This document shows positions 1 through 9,576 of a stretch of 64,000 nucleotides of DNA, in pieces (positions within the stretch are counted from its first letter, which is position 1; every line of letters starts with the position of its first letter). The stretch is taken from the NCBI RefSeq assembly GCF_000015665.1, contig NC_008817.1:186001-250000 (forward strand). Direction: 5' to 3'. The position numbers were made by a program, and so were the translations under genes. The DNA is from Prochlorococcus marinus str. MIT 9515. GTDB lineage: Bacteria; Cyanobacteriota; Cyanobacteriia; PCC-6307; Cyanobiaceae. The notes under the pieces were generated by a model. The model was not told the DNA's origin. It worked only from the letters and a program-made list of their open reading frames with translations, and did no database searches.

Positions 1-190
1 TTCCACTACTGCCACTGCTATTTAAGATAACTGCTGGTCCTCTTATATTAATAGCCTTATATATTTCTTCATATTCGTGAGATCTATTTTTTATGTAAAT
101 TATTTTCTTTTCCTTAATGTTTTTAAGAATTTTCTTCGTAGATTCTTTTTCATTATTTTCAACTTCAATAATATGAATTTTGTTTTTCAT
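1..190 (-). CDS. menE: O-succinylbenzoate-CoA ligase, N-terminal part (cut by window edge)
   Basis: This is the first ~63 codons of a minus-strand gene that runs off the left edge. The start ATG (188-190) overlaps the menC stop as ATGA. The visible part ends in GPAVILNSSGSSG, which matches the serine/glycine-rich phosphate-binding (A3) loop of acyl-adenylate-forming ligases. Its place directly after menA and menC fits MenE, which activates o-succinylbenzoate with CoA in phylloquinone synthesis. The call rests on this motif plus gene order, because most of the protein is outside the window. Confidence 0.75.
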   Translation of the reverse strand, partial: MKNKIHIIEVENNEKESTKKILKNIKEKKIIYIKNRSHEYEEIYKAINIRGPAVILNSSGSSG

Positions 191-1152
191 AGTTGATCCC
201 ATATCTTTTGTGCCTTATTTAGAAAAAGAAAAGAATTGGGATTTTTTTTTAAAGCCAAACCAGGAACTTTTGGAGTTGGTCCCAATAACTGTAAAGAGGA
301 TAAATGAAAAAGCCATCTATTACCTATTCCTGTTTCAAAAGAAGTACTTAAGGATCTAAAACCTTTTTTATTTTTTAACTCTTCTAAAAGATGCATCGGA
401 TTCTTTTCTTGGGAAGGTCTTCTAATCTGCCAACCATCCCATTCATTAATCAAATGTGGATATTTTAATAGTGATTCATCCAAAGCTATGGGCATCCTTT
501 TATTAATTTCCCTTAAACCCTCAATATCATCTTTAGAAAGAGGTTGTTCCAACCAATCTATGTTTTTAATATCTTTAAGAATATCTACCCATCTATTCGC
601 TATTCCCCTCTCCCAAGAGCCATTTGCATCTATTCTTAATTTAATATTACTTGTTAATTGATTTAATATCTGAATTAGAGTTTTTTCTTCAGAGGCATTG
701 TCATATATAGCTACTTTCCATTTTATTGTAAGTAATTTCCCTTTTAATAGTTTATTCTCTTTCAATTTTTTTAATTCTTGCAAAGCGTTATTAGGATTTA
801 AAAGTATAGCTGTTTGATCAATTGCATTAAAGAAATAATTTTCTTTGAAAATTATTTTTCTTTCGATTTCAGCTAACGCAGAATTAATTGCTGATTGAAT
901 ACATGGGTGAAAGGTATTTATCAGTTCCGATATATTTTTTGAATTAATATATTTAGGAATCTTATTTAATTCTATTTGACATTTAACTAAATCTTTATTA
1001 CTTAAAGGATTTACTTCCCCAAAACCAACACCTTTCTCAACATTTTTTAATTTAATTATCCACCCAGATTTATTTTTAAATGTTGTCTTTGAATTTTCTA
1101 CCTTAGAAGATAATTTAAATAAAAAAGATTTTTTTTTAAAAGTTAAGTTCAT
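187..1152 (-). CDS. menC: o-Succinylbenzoate synthase
   Basis: A 321-residue enolase-superfamily enzyme that dehydrates SHCHC to o-succinylbenzoate in phylloquinone synthesis. Visible family signatures are the lysine pair in TIKWKV, the metal-ligand aspartate in RIDANGSW, the glutamate in WLEQPL and the aspartate in ALDES. A C-terminal segment reads SFETGIGN. The start overlaps the menA stop (ATGA at 1149-1152) and the stop overlaps the menE start, so menA, menC and menE should be translationally coupled. Length is normal for the family. Confidence 0.9.
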   Translation of the reverse strand: MNLTFKKKSFLFKLSSKVENSKTTFKNKSGWIIKLKNVEKGVGFGEVNPLSNKDLVKCQIELNKIPKYINSKNISELINTFHPCIQSAINSALAEIERKIIFKENYFFNAIDQTAILLNPNNALQELKKLKENKLLKGKLLTIKWKVAIYDNASEEKTLIQILNQLTSNIKLRIDANGSWERGIANRWVDILKDIKNIDWLEQPLSKDDIEGLREINKRMPIALDESLLKYPHLINEWDGWQIRRPSQEKNPMHLLEELKNKKGFRSLSTSFETGIGNRWLFHLSSLQLLGPTPKVPGLALKKNPNSFLFLNKAQKIWDQL

Positions 1153-2066
1153 TTATTAATCAAGTAATCAATAATTAATCCTGCTATTAATCCAATTCCA
1201 TTTAGAGTTTGAAATTTGACCGCAATAAATTTACAATTTTTTATTACTTCAGGTTTGTTATATGAAGATTTCAATAAAGTTATAAGCTTTATTGATTGTG
1301 GCAAACTAATAAGAAAAAGAATACAAAGTATGGGAATAAATCCATTAATAATTATAAAAAGTTGGAAAAAATAAACTATAAAAACTATCCATGGTATTAG
1401 TTTGGCTCCTTTTTTTGGGCCTAAACGTACTAAAGGTGAATTTTTACCATGTTTTTTATCTTCTTCGATTTGATGAAAATGAGAGCAAAATAGTATTAGA
1501 GTTGTTGCTAATGAAGATCCTGAACCAAGTAAAAATGAATCTTTCCAAGGGATAGTAATCGTATATATATCTGATGGGTTGAGTGCAATTAAAGCAGCGG
1601 AGTAAGTTAAGGGCCCAAAAGCTAACCAGCATAATGGCTCTCCCAAACCTTGGTATCCCAAACGAAAAGGTGGTCCTTGATATAAATATCCTAAGAAGCA
1701 GCATGAGACTACCAATATCATGACATTTATGCTTGTCGATATTGAAATTATGGCAATTACCAATAACCCAATCAATAGAGATGTATATGCGATAGTTGAA
1801 ATTATTTTTTTACTTCGAACAAGGTTGACTATGGAATGGAATTTAAATTCATCAATTCCTGTTTCTGAATCAAATAAATCATTAGTTAGATTTTCCCAAA
1901 TGAGTATTAATATTGCAGCTATTGTGAATGCTATTAAGTTAGATATTTTGATATTTTTAAAAGAGTTGAGGGTATAAGCTCCTGAAATAAAAACTGGTAA
2001 AATTGCAACGGAATAAAGTGGCCATTTTATTGCTTGTTTCCATAAACTTTTATTTCTTTCATTCAT
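1149..2066 (-). CDS. menA: 1,4-Dihydroxy-2-naphthoate phytyltransferase
   Basis: A 305-residue, multi-helix UbiA-family prenyltransferase that attaches the phytyl tail to dihydroxynaphthoate, giving the precursor of phylloquinone (the A1 cofactor of photosystem I). The first aspartate-rich motif is NDLFDSETGID and a second charged motif is EEDKKHGKNSP. Both are the expected Mg-prenyl-diphosphate sites. It is the first gene of the minus-strand menA-menC-menE run and is divergent from menF, with about 100 AT-rich bases between them that must hold both promoters. Confidence 0.9.
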   Translation of the reverse strand: MNERNKSLWKQAIKWPLYSVAILPVFISGAYTLNSFKNIKISNLIAFTIAAILILIWENLTNDLFDSETGIDEFKFHSIVNLVRSKKIISTIAYTSLLIGLLVIAIISISTSINVMILVVSCCFLGYLYQGPPFRLGYQGLGEPLCWLAFGPLTYSAALIALNPSDIYTITIPWKDSFLLGSGSSLATTLILFCSHFHQIEEDKKHGKNSPLVRLGPKKGAKLIPWIVFIVYFFQLFIIINGFIPILCILFLISLPQSIKLITLLKSSYNKPEVIKNCKFIAVKFQTLNGIGLIAGLIIDYLINK

Positions 2067-2167
2067 TTTTAATGGAGTTAATAAAAACTATAATTATTAA
2101 ATATAGTTTATAAATTGAGTTACATTTTTTACTTTAATACATGTTTTTTAGTTATTTTCAATAAGTG

Positions 2168-3565
2168 ATGAAAAATAATTTAAACTTTTCAGATTTTTTA
2201 AAGGGTGTTTTTTCCAATTTCGATAAGAAAGGGATAAATTCAGGCTTGGTAAGTGTTTGTATTGAGATACCTTGTGTTGATTTATTTGATGTATATGAAT
2301 TTTTTATAGATAAATATTCTTTTTCTTCTTTTTGGGAAGAGGATAATAAAATGTCATATATTGCTATTGATAAATGTAAATATCTAACTTTAGAAGGCCC
2401 TAAAAAATTTCAAGTAGCGAAAGAATTTAATTTTGAGAACTTTAATAATTTAATTAATTTGACTGATGAATCTAACACCTCTGCACTTTCAAAAATAATT
2501 TATTTTTTTTCTTTCTCAGAAAATTTAAATAAAAAATATTCGTTATTTGATGTTCCTAGTTTAGAGGCTATTTTACCTAAGATTTTGATTATTAAAAACA
2601 AAAATAATTGTTGGTTAAGAATAAACTCTTCTGTAGAGGGTAAATCTTCCTTGAGGACGTTAATTGAAGAACTTTGGTCAATAAGGGATCAAATTTTATA
2701 TTCCAAAGATCAAAAAAGTAAGAATATTTTTGATTATCACAAGATTAATCATTTTATGAATTCTTTAGAATTAACTAATAGTAATCTTAAGCAATTAGTA
2801 AATAAGGGAATTGAATTAGTAGAGGAAGGTATCCTTGAAAAGATTGTTTTAGCTTCAAGAGTCAAAATAGAACTTAAAACAAAATTAAATTTATTAGAAA
2901 TTTTAAAAAAATTAAAAACTAATCAGCCAAATACTTGTAGATATGTTTGGAGAAGAAACAGTAAAGATATTATGTTTGGAGCATCACCAGAAAAATTATT
3001 TTCTCTTAATAAGCCTAATTTAATTTTAGAAGCTATTGCTGGTACATCATCAAATGATTTAAATCCGGATTCTCTTTTAGAAAGCCCTAAAGATATAAAA
3101 GAACATAATTATGTAATAAATTATTTGATTCAATGTTTGGAGGTTTTGAGGATTAATAACTACAAAAAAAGTTCATTAAAGGTAGCTTCTTTTGGTGATA
3201 TTTCGCATTTACAAACTTTGATTTATTCAAAAATTGATAACGTATGCCCTTTTGATTTGCTGAGAATTTTGCATCCATCTCCTGCCGTCTGTGGGTCTCC
3301 TAAAAAGAAAGCGATGAATTGGATAAATACACTTGAATCATTTTCTAGGGGAAATTATGCTTCGCCAATGGGTTGGGTAGATTCTGAAGGAAATTCAGAA
3401 TTCAGAGTAGCCATTAGAGGAGCACGTTATATTGATCAAAGTCTAGAATTTACTGCAGGTTCTGGTATAGTAAAAGGTTCTATCGCGAGCAAAGAAATTG
3501 AAGAGATTAAACTTAAATTTACATCTTTAGTAAAGCAAATATTTATTGCCAAAACCACTAAATAA
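2168..3565 (+). CDS. menF: Isochorismate synthase
   Basis: About 465 residues, converting chorismate to isochorismate as the entry step to phylloquinone. The C-terminal half carries the chorismate-binding fold: [10 protein letters not shown], then [21 protein letters not shown], then [11 protein letters not shown]. The sequence reads GTGATG at the start; I take ATG 2168, but GTG 2165 adds only one residue. It is divergent from menA and converges on gshB with an 8-base overlap of the 3' ends. A salicylate or anthranilate synthase assignment is less likely because the gene sits among men genes. Confidence 0.88.
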   Translation: MKNNLNFSDFLKGVFSNFDKKGINSGLVSVCIEIPCVDLFDVYEFFIDKYSFSSFWEEDNKMSYIAIDKCKYLTLEGPKKFQVAKEFNFENFNNLINLTDESNTSALSKIIYFFSFSENLNKKYSLFDVPSLEAILPKILIIKNKNNCWLRINSSVEGKSSLRTLIEELWSIRDQILYSKDQKSKNIFDYHKINHFMNSLELTNSNLKQLVNKGIELVEEGILEKIVLASRVKIELKTKLNLLEILKKLKTNQPNTCRYVWRRNSKDIMFGASPEKLFSLNKPNLILEAIAGTSSNDLNPDSLLESPKDIKEHNYVINYLIQCLEVLRINNYKKSSLKVASFGDISHLQTLIYSKIDNVCPFDLLRILHPSPAVCGSPKKKAMNWINTLESFSRGNYASPMGWVDSEGNSEFRVAIRGARYIDQSLEFTAGSGIVKGSIASKEIEEIKLKFTSLVKQIFIAKTTK

Positions 3566-4481
3566 TCTCTAATAGTTTTTCAATAACTTGATCTGAAACT
3601 TTTTTATTAGATAAATTTTCTATCTCTCTTAATCCTGTTGGACTTGTTACATTAATTTCACTAAGCATCTCATTGATTACATCTATACCAACAAAGAATA
3701 ACCCTTCATCTTTGAAGTGTTGAGATAACTCAGTACAAATTTTTTTTTCTTTAGCTGTTAGATTTGTTTTTTCTGCTTTACCTCCCATAGCTAAATTACT
3801 CCTAAAATCACCCCCTTGAGGAATTCTATTAATGGATCCAATTGGCTCGCCGTTAACAATAATTATTCTTTTATCCCCTTTGTTTACTTCGGGAATAAAT
3901 TTTTGCATCATTACTGGTAATTCTTCTTGTGATGTTATTAATTCAATCATTGCTTTAATACCTGGAGAATCCTTATTTAGACGAATTACGCCTTGACCTC
4001 CTTTCCCCCCAAGTGGTTTCACAACAACATCATCATTAATTTGTGCAAAATTAATAAGATCTTTTACTTTACTTGCAACTATTGTTGGGGCCATCAAATG
4101 GCTGTATCTCAATGCTCCTAGTTTTTCGTTCCAAGCACGTAATGAGGAAGGTTTATTTATAACTTTTACTCCTTTTCTTTCGGCAACTTCTAAAAGATGT
4201 GTTGCATATAAATATCCCTCATTTACAGGGGGATCTTTTCTCATCCAAATACAATTAAATTCAGCAAGGGGGATACATTTATTTTCCTTAAACGAAACCC
4301 ACGGAATCACTTCAGCTCTAAAAGAAGATGCCCATACTTCATCCCCTCTTGCCTCTAAATCTTGAGGAGTGCAAGTCCAAACTTTTATCTTTTTCTTAGA
4401 AGAAGCCTGCATTAATGCGGCAGATGAATCTTTTAAAGGATTTATATTTTTTATTGGGTCGACTACAAATAGAAATTTCAT
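3558..4481 (-). CDS. gshB: Glutathione synthetase
   Basis: A 307-residue ATP-grasp enzyme that joins gamma-glutamylcysteine and glycine. The N-terminus [20 protein letters not shown] matches the bacterial GshB start. Other signatures are [10 protein letters not shown], the glycine-rich [13 protein letters not shown] and [12 protein letters not shown]. It lies 5 bases downstream of grxC on the same strand, so a glutathione-synthesis and glutaredoxin operon is likely. Confidence 0.95.
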   Translation of the reverse strand: MKFLFVVDPIKNINPLKDSSAALMQASSKKKIKVWTCTPQDLEARGDEVWASSFRAEVIPWVSFKENKCIPLAEFNCIWMRKDPPVNEGYLYATHLLEVAERKGVKVINKPSSLRAWNEKLGALRYSHLMAPTIVASKVKDLINFAQINDDVVVKPLGGKGGQGVIRLNKDSPGIKAMIELITSQEELPVMMQKFIPEVNKGDKRIIIVNGEPIGSINRIPQGGDFRSNLAMGGKAEKTNLTAKEKKICTELSQHFKDEGLFFVGIDVINEMLSEINVTSPTGLREIENLSNKKVSDQVIEKLLEII

Positions 4482-4486
4482 ATTAT

Positions 4487-4741
4487 CTAATTCAGTAATA
4501 AGTCTAGTTTCTCTTCTTTTTCTAATTCATAAAGTTCGTCACAACCACCAATACTTTTATTATTAATAAAGATTTGAGGAACTGTTCTTTTACCATTAGC
4601 TCTCTTCGTCATAAGTTCCCTTGCATCATCATCGCCATCTATTTTATGTTCTGTAAAAGTAATATTTTTTTTCTCTAGTAAGGATTTTGCCCTTATGCAG
4701 AATGGGCAAAATCGCCAAGTATAAATTTCAACTGTAGACAT
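4487..4741 (-). CDS. grxC: Glutaredoxin (GrxC type)
   Basis: An 84-residue dithiol glutaredoxin with the CPFC active site near residue 12 ([12 protein letters not shown]), followed by the TVPQIFI cis-proline segment and IGGCDEL glutathione-binding loop. It reduces disulfides with glutathione and is co-directional with gshB, with a 5-base gap. Length is standard for a single-domain glutaredoxin. Confidence 0.95.
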   Translation of the reverse strand: MSTVEIYTWRFCPFCIRAKSLLEKKNITFTEHKIDGDDDARELMTKRANGKRTVPQIFINNKSIGGCDELYELEKEEKLDLLLN

Positions 4742-4816
4742 TTTTTTAAATATTATTTACTTTATACTATTAAATAAAAGTGCTTGTTAGATTATAAATA
4801 ACAATTAAATTCTATT

Positions 4817-5939
4817 TTGATAGATATTACAGAATTTAAGAAAGATCTTTCAGAGTTAACTGAGCGCCTGGGCAATGCTCAGGATTGTCTTTGACGTCCC
4901 CAGTTTAGTAGCCAAGAGAAAAGAGTTAGAGCAAATTGCGGCAGAACCAGATTTCTGGATTAATCAGGCGGCAGCAAAGAAACATATGCTTAATCTTGAT
5001 GATGTTAGAGATCAACTTCAATTATTAGATAAATGGAAAATTTTGATTGCTGATGCTGAAGCTTCTCTTGAGCTTTATTCCTTAGATCCTGAAGAAGAAA
5101 TGATTGTTGAATCGCATTTAGGTTTGGTAACTTTAAGAGAGAATTTAGACAAGTGGGAATTCCAAAGATTGTTATCTGGTGAATATGATAAAGAGTCTGC
5201 TATTGTCTCTATTAATGCTGGAGCAGGTGGTACTGATGCACAAGATTGGGTAGAAATATTATTAAGAATGTATTCAAGGTGGGCGGATAATAATGGTATG
5301 AGTTTAGAAATTACTGACTTATCTAATGGAGAAGAAGCAGGTATTAAAAGCGTTACTTTTGAAGTTAATGGTAAATATGCTTATGGTTATCTTCAAAATG
5401 AAAAAGGTACTCATAGATTAGTAAGGATTTCACCATTTAATGCTAATGGTAAAAGACAAACTAGTTTTGCTGGAGTTGAGGTAATGCCTAAATTAGATCA
5501 AAGTATTTCACTAGAGATTCCTGATAAAGATTTAGAAATTACAACTAGCAGATCAGGTGGGGCTGGAGGACAAAACGTGAATAAAGTAGAAACAGCAGTA
5601 AGGATTTTACATTTACCCTCGGGAATCGCTGTAAGATGTACTCAAGAAAGATCTCAGTTACAAAACAAAGAGAAAGCAATGTTATTGCTTAAAGCTAAAT
5701 TATTAGTAATAGCTAAAGAACAAAGAGCAGCTGAAATATCTGATATTAAAGGTGATATTGTTGAAGCTGCATGGGGTAATCAAATTAGGAATTATGTTTT
5801 TCATCCTTACCAAATGGTTAAAGATTTAAGAACTATGAAAGAGACTAATGATTTAGATGGTGTTCTTAATGGGGGATTAGATCAATTTATTCATGAATTA
5901 TTACGCATGAATATTTCTTCTAAAGAATCTGTTCAATAA
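4817..5939 (+). CDS. prfB: Peptide chain release factor 2, made by +1 programmed frameshift
   Basis: RF2 terminates translation at UGA and UAA. The main frame (4893-5939) holds the stop-recognition tripeptide SPF (RISPFNANG) and the catalytic GGQ ([13 protein letters not shown]). The N-terminus is in another frame. Reading from TTG 4817 gives 25 codons, beginning [17 protein letters not shown] and ending CTT at 4889-4891. An in-frame TGA (4892-4894) follows, and a +1 slip at CTT-T continues as GAC (4893). The joined product is about 373 residues, normal for RF2. The ATG at 4875 that opens the second frame is a false start. TTG as initiator is inferred from the lack of ATG or GTG in that short frame. 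Confidence 0.93.
4881..4895 (+). promoter_or_regulatory. prfB programmed +1 frameshift site
   Basis: The sequence AGGATTGTCTTTGAC holds an AGGA Shine-Dalgarno-like stimulator 4 bases before the slippery CTT-T, with the RF2-sensitive TGA and the 3' C that makes termination weak. This is the known autoregulatory site of bacterial RF2: low RF2 lets the ribosome slip and make more RF2. The stimulator is shorter than the E. coli one. Confidence 0.92.
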
Positions 5940-5943
5940 ATTC

Positions 5944-6126
5944 ATGCCAAATAAAAACGATAATTTAGAAAAAAAAGTTTCTCCTCCTAGCTTTATAAAA
6001 CTAGCCATGAGAAATATGGTGAGGAAGGGTTCTAAAAGTATTTCTCATTTTTCAATTACTTTCTTAATTTTGATGGGACTTTTAATTTTAATAGCTACTT
6101 TAGGTAAACCTCATATGCCTGTTTAA
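5944..6126 (+). CDS. Small membrane protein, DUF3285-like
   Basis: A 60-residue protein with a basic N-terminal half (PSFIKLAMRNMVRKGSKS) and one hydrophobic segment near residues 38-54. The KLAMRNMVRKG stretch resembles the small cyanobacterial DUF3285 family, of unknown function; this is recalled, not searched. It starts 4 bases after the prfB stop and ends 6 bases before ybeY, so it is probably translated from the same transcript. Confidence 0.75.
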   Translation: MPNKNDNLEKKVSPPSFIKLAMRNMVRKGSKSISHFSITFLILMGLLILIATLGKPHMPV

Positions 6127-6132
6127 AAAAGT

Positions 6133-6675
6133 ATGTATCAAAAAGATAATGCTTCCTTACAAATAGATTTGGTTTTTAAATGTAATGATTTTTCCAACTT
6201 ATCGGATCCTTTTCTATATCAGCCAGGTAATCTTATTTTTGAATCTTCTTTTTGGGAAGAAGTCTTATTGTGTTGGATAAATATAATTTTAAGCGAAAAA
6301 AATACTTCTTTCCCAAACTTTATTTTTGATAAAAAAATTTTTTCTTTGAGTTTACAAATTATAAATAATAATGAAATTTCTTCTATTAATCAAAAGTGGA
6401 TGGATAAATCGGGACCTACTGATGTTTTGTCTTTCCCAATGATATCGGATGAAGATACTACTAAAAATTTAAATTTTATTGAGTTGGGAGATTTATTTAT
6501 ATCATTAGAAATGGCTTTTCAACAATCTCTAGAATTTGATCATTCTATTAAAAAAGAAATGCTTTGGTTAGCAAGTCATGGTTTCTTACATCTTTTGGGA
6601 TGGGAACATAACGATGATAATGAATTAGATAATATGTTAAATTTTCAAGAATACTTAATTTCAAAATTAGATTAA
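6133..6675 (+). CDS. ybeY: Endoribonuclease YbeY (16S rRNA maturation)
   Basis: A 180-residue single-strand endoribonuclease needed for 16S rRNA 3'-end processing and late 30S quality control. The zinc motif [11 protein letters not shown] near residues 149-159 has all three histidines, and TDVLSFPM is the other family signature. The N-terminus is longer than the core domain. It lies in the run prfB - small protein - ybeY - dgkA. Confidence 0.92.
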   Translation: MYQKDNASLQIDLVFKCNDFSNLSDPFLYQPGNLIFESSFWEEVLLCWINIILSEKNTSFPNFIFDKKIFSLSLQIINNNEISSINQKWMDKSGPTDVLSFPMISDEDTTKNLNFIELGDLFISLEMAFQQSLEFDHSIKKEMLWLASHGFLHLLGWEHNDDNELDNMLNFQEYLISKLD

Positions 6676-6699
6676 CAAATTTTTATCAATAAATAATAA

Positions 6700-7110
6700 A
6701 TGAAAAGTAAAGCAAAACTTTCAAAAAATATTAGAGAGTCATACAGAATATCTAGAAATGTATTCATAAGTTTTAGATATGCATTTAATGGGATCAAATA
6801 TACATTTAGAAATTCAAGAAATTTTCAAATTCAAGTTATTTTTGCTCTTTTTAGTGCACTCCTAGGGTCTATTCTTCAAATTAATAAAACCGATTATTTA
6901 ATTTTACTCTTGACTGTGTTTTCTGTATTAGCTTTAGAAATATTAAATACATCAATAGAATCTTTAGTTGATCTAGTTGTTAAAAAAAAATTTAGCAATC
7001 TAGCTAAAATTGCAAAGGACTGTTCAGCCGGTGCTGTATTATTAGCTTCGATTAATTCTGTTATTATTGGTCTAAGCTTATTTATTCCTAAAATAAAGTT
7101 ATTATTTTAA
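6700..7110 (+). CDS. dgkA: Diacylglycerol/undecaprenol kinase
   Basis: A 136-residue membrane kinase of the DgkA family. The core shows RNSRNFQIQVIFALF, then three predicted membrane helices and the catalytic ALEILNTSIESLVDL segment (glutamate and NTxxE), ending with AKDCSAGAVLL. It phosphorylates diacylglycerol or undecaprenol in the inner membrane; the substrate cannot be decided from sequence. Placement after ybeY is the usual bacterial arrangement. Confidence 0.9.
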   Translation: MKSKAKLSKNIRESYRISRNVFISFRYAFNGIKYTFRNSRNFQIQVIFALFSALLGSILQINKTDYLILLLTVFSVLALEILNTSIESLVDLVVKKKFSNLAKIAKDCSAGAVLLASINSVIIGLSLFIPKIKLLF

Positions 7111-7122
7111 ATTGAAAAAGAT

Positions 7123-7719
7123 ATGTTTCTAGTTATTGATAATTACGATAGTTTCACTTATAACTTAGTTCAATACTTAGGTGAGCTTTCTGTAGATCAT
7201 AATATAACTAAAGAATTATTAGTAAAAAGAAATGATGAAATCACTTTAGAAGAAATAAGTCAAATTAATCCGGATGGTATTTTGTTATCTCCTGGTCCTG
7301 GGAATCCAGATCAATCTGGTATCTGTTTGCCAATTCTCCAAAACTTATCAAAGGAAATTCCAACATTAGGGGTTTGTTTAGGCCATCAAGCATTAGCTCA
7401 AGCTTATGGCGGTAAAGTAATAGTTGGTAAAGAATTAATGCATGGAAAGACCTCAAAAATTATTCATAATAAAAAAGGATTATTCAAAGATATTGCAAGT
7501 CCATTTGTCGCTACTAGATATCATAGTCTTATAGTAGATTCAGATTCTCTCCCTTCTTGTTTTGAAATAACTGCAACTCTAGAGGATTCAACTATTATGG
7601 CAATTTCTCATAAAAAATATAAAAATTTACATGGCGTGCAGTTTCATCCAGAAAGTGTTTTAACACAATTTGGTCATAAATTAATTAGTAATTTTCTAAA
7701 GATGGCCGAACAGAAGTAA
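7123..7719 (+). CDS. trpG: Anthranilate / para-aminobenzoate synthase amidotransferase component
   Basis: A 198-residue class I glutamine amidotransferase. The nucleophile cysteine is in GVCLGHQAL and the histidine-glutamate pair in GVQFHPES. The N-terminal LVIDNYDSFTYNLVQYLGEL is diagnostic of TrpG/PabA. It supplies ammonia for anthranilate (tryptophan) and possibly p-aminobenzoate (folate) synthesis. No synthase partner lies nearby, so a shared role is possible and the choice between trpG and pabA is open. Confidence 0.9.
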   Translation: MFLVIDNYDSFTYNLVQYLGELSVDHNITKELLVKRNDEITLEEISQINPDGILLSPGPGNPDQSGICLPILQNLSKEIPTLGVCLGHQALAQAYGGKVIVGKELMHGKTSKIIHNKKGLFKDIASPFVATRYHSLIVDSDSLPSCFEITATLEDSTIMAISHKKYKNLHGVQFHPESVLTQFGHKLISNFLKMAEQK

Positions 7720-7741
7720 AATCAAATTATAAATTTTCCTC

Positions 7742-8470
7742 ATGAATATTATCAAACTAAAAAAATTTTTTCTTTTTATATTATTTTTATTTTTAATACC
7801 ACCATCTGCTTTGGCAGGTGATTTATTATTAAAAAGTTTTGGTCATGGTAGTTTTTTAATTAAAGGTAGAGAAAAATCAATTCTTTTAAATCCCTTTAAG
7901 GCTATTGGTTGTGCTCGTGATTTAAATGAGCCAAAAGGAGTAAACGCTGATTTTATTTTAGCTAGTTCAAAATTAGCTGATGAAGGATATAATCCAAAAG
8001 ATCAATTGATGTTCTCAAAGCCTGGAGTTTATCAATTCGAAAATATATTATTGAATGGAATTGAGGTTCCTCATGATAGAGTTGGTGGAAGAAGATTAGG
8101 GATGGCTACGGTATGGACTTGGGAACAGAATAATTTAAAAATTGTTCATATGGGTGGAGCTGCTGGTGAAATGAGTATAAATAGTCAAATTATTTTGTCC
8201 CGTCCAGATATTTTATTTATTTCAATAGGAGGAGGATTTAAATCTTATAATGGGAGAGAGGCCGCTGATATAGTCAAAACCTTAAAACCTTCTATTGTTA
8301 TTCCTGTTCATTTTATTAGAGATAAAAAAAATATTGATGATTGCGATTTTTCTAATTCTGATTTGTTTCTTGAAAATATGCAAGATTTTAAAGTTAAATA
8401 TCTTGGTAAAAACTTTGAAATAAATTCAAAAAGAATTGATAAAAATACTATTTATATTTTCAAAGATTAA
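7742..8470 (+). CDS. Exported metallo-beta-lactamase-fold protein with degenerate metal site
   Basis: A 242-residue protein with an N-terminal signal-like segment (hydrophobic residues ~9-22, then SALAG). It follows the UlaG-like metallo-beta-lactamase layout: GHGSFLI near 34-40, a middle VPHD, IVHMGGAAGEMS, PDILFISIGGG and a late VIPVHF. The place where the family has the metal motif HxHxDH reads ASSKLADE (74-81), so both first histidines are missing. It is probably not a normal di-zinc hydrolase. The 3' end overlaps the convergent hisC by 4 bases. Confidence 0.75.
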   Translation: MNIIKLKKFFLFILFLFLIPPSALAGDLLLKSFGHGSFLIKGREKSILLNPFKAIGCARDLNEPKGVNADFILASSKLADEGYNPKDQLMFSKPGVYQFENILLNGIEVPHDRVGGRRLGMATVWTWEQNNLKIVHMGGAAGEMSINSQIILSRPDILFISIGGGFKSYNGREAADIVKTLKPSIVIPVHFIRDKKNIDDCDFSNSDLFLENMQDFKVKYLGKNFEINSKRIDKNTIYIFKD

Positions 8471-9576
8471 TTATTAAGATCTAGTTCTTTATAAGTACTC
8501 CAGAAACGAAGCATTTGTTCTTGAGTTCCTATGCTAACCCTTACAGAATTCTCAATATCTTTTTTATTTTTCATCTCTCTTATTAAGATACCTCTTTCTC
8601 TCATTTTTCTTGTCAAAATTTCGGGATTTTGATTTGGCCAAATTAAAAAATAATTTCCCGCACCAAAATGTGTCCTTATTGATAAGGATTCAAACTTTTT
8701 CTCAATAAATAATCTTGCTTTGTTTACTTCTGTAACATAATTATCTATATAAGATTTATCATTTAAAGCAGCTAATGCAGCAGTAACTGCAAAACTGTTC
8801 ACATCGTATGGCCCCGTGACTTTATTGATATATTGGATTATGCTTTTATTTCCAAATGCAAAGCCAATTCGTAAACCAGCTAAACCAGCAGTTTTTGAAA
8901 GTGATTGAATAATTACTATATTTTTAATTTCTTGAAAATCTATTTTAGGAAGAAGACTATCGCCGTTAAATTTCTCATAAAGTTCGTCAACGACGATTAA
9001 TGAACTTTTGTTCAGATTTGCTAATTTAATTATTTCTTGAGCACTTAAAACAGTACCAGTAGGATTATTCGGATTACAAATAAATATTAATTTAGGTTTA
9101 TGTTTAATAATTTTTTCTTCAAATCTCTTGATTGGGAAAAGAAAGTGTTCTCCTTCGTAGGAACAAGTTATTTTTTTCATTCCTTGTATTTCCGAGCAAG
9201 GTGAATAATATCCAAAAGTCGGATTTGTGGTTAGGAATATTTCATCTCTATCGCCAAAAGAATGAAATATCGCATTTATTACAGCATCAGCTCCATTAAA
9301 TAAACCTATTTCTTCAGAATCAAATTGCCTTGATTCATAGTAGTTATGAGATAGAAAATTTTTTAATAAGTTATATTCTGGATAGATTGAAATTTGATTT
9401 AACTTTATATCTTTGATGGCTTCATATACTTTTTGACTTGGTCCTAAAGTATTTTCATTAAAATCTAAACGCAATAAATTTCTTCTGTTTTCTAATGGTG
9501 CAGAATAAGATTGCATATTTATTATTTCCTTTCTTGGAGTAGGGGGAAGATTATTTATTTTATTAAATTCACTCAT
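8467..9576 (-). CDS. hisC: Histidinol-phosphate aminotransferase
   Basis: A 369-residue fold-type I PLP aminotransferase in histidine synthesis. It shows RLDFNENTLGPS near the N-terminus, FICNPNNPTGTVL, VVDELYEKF and the PLP lysine in SLSKTAGLAGLRIGFAFG. The start shares one base with the argS stop (TAATG type), so the two are likely cotranscribed. A related aminotransferase lies at 23335-24474; this copy matches HisC better. Confidence 0.88.
   Translation of the reverse strand: MSEFNKINNLPPTPRKEIINMQSYSAPLENRRNLLRLDFNENTLGPSQKVYEAIKDIKLNQISIYPEYNLLKNFLSHNYYESRQFDSEEIGLFNGADAVINAIFHSFGDRDEIFLTTNPTFGYYSPCSEIQGMKKITCSYEGEHFLFPIKRFEEKIIKHKPKLIFICNPNNPTGTVLSAQEIIKLANLNKSSLIVVDELYEKFNGDSLLPKIDFQEIKNIVIIQSLSKTAGLAGLRIGFAFGNKSIIQYINKVTGPYDVNSFAVTAALAALNDKSYIDNYVTEVNKARLFIEKKFESLSIRTHFGAGNYFLIWPNQNPEILTRKMRERGILIREMKNKKDIENSVRVSIGTQEQMLRFWSTYKELDLNN

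Noticed and set aside
1720-1977. 85-residue plus-strand frame inside menA
   Set aside because: It is antisense to a well-supported gene and its translation has no family features.
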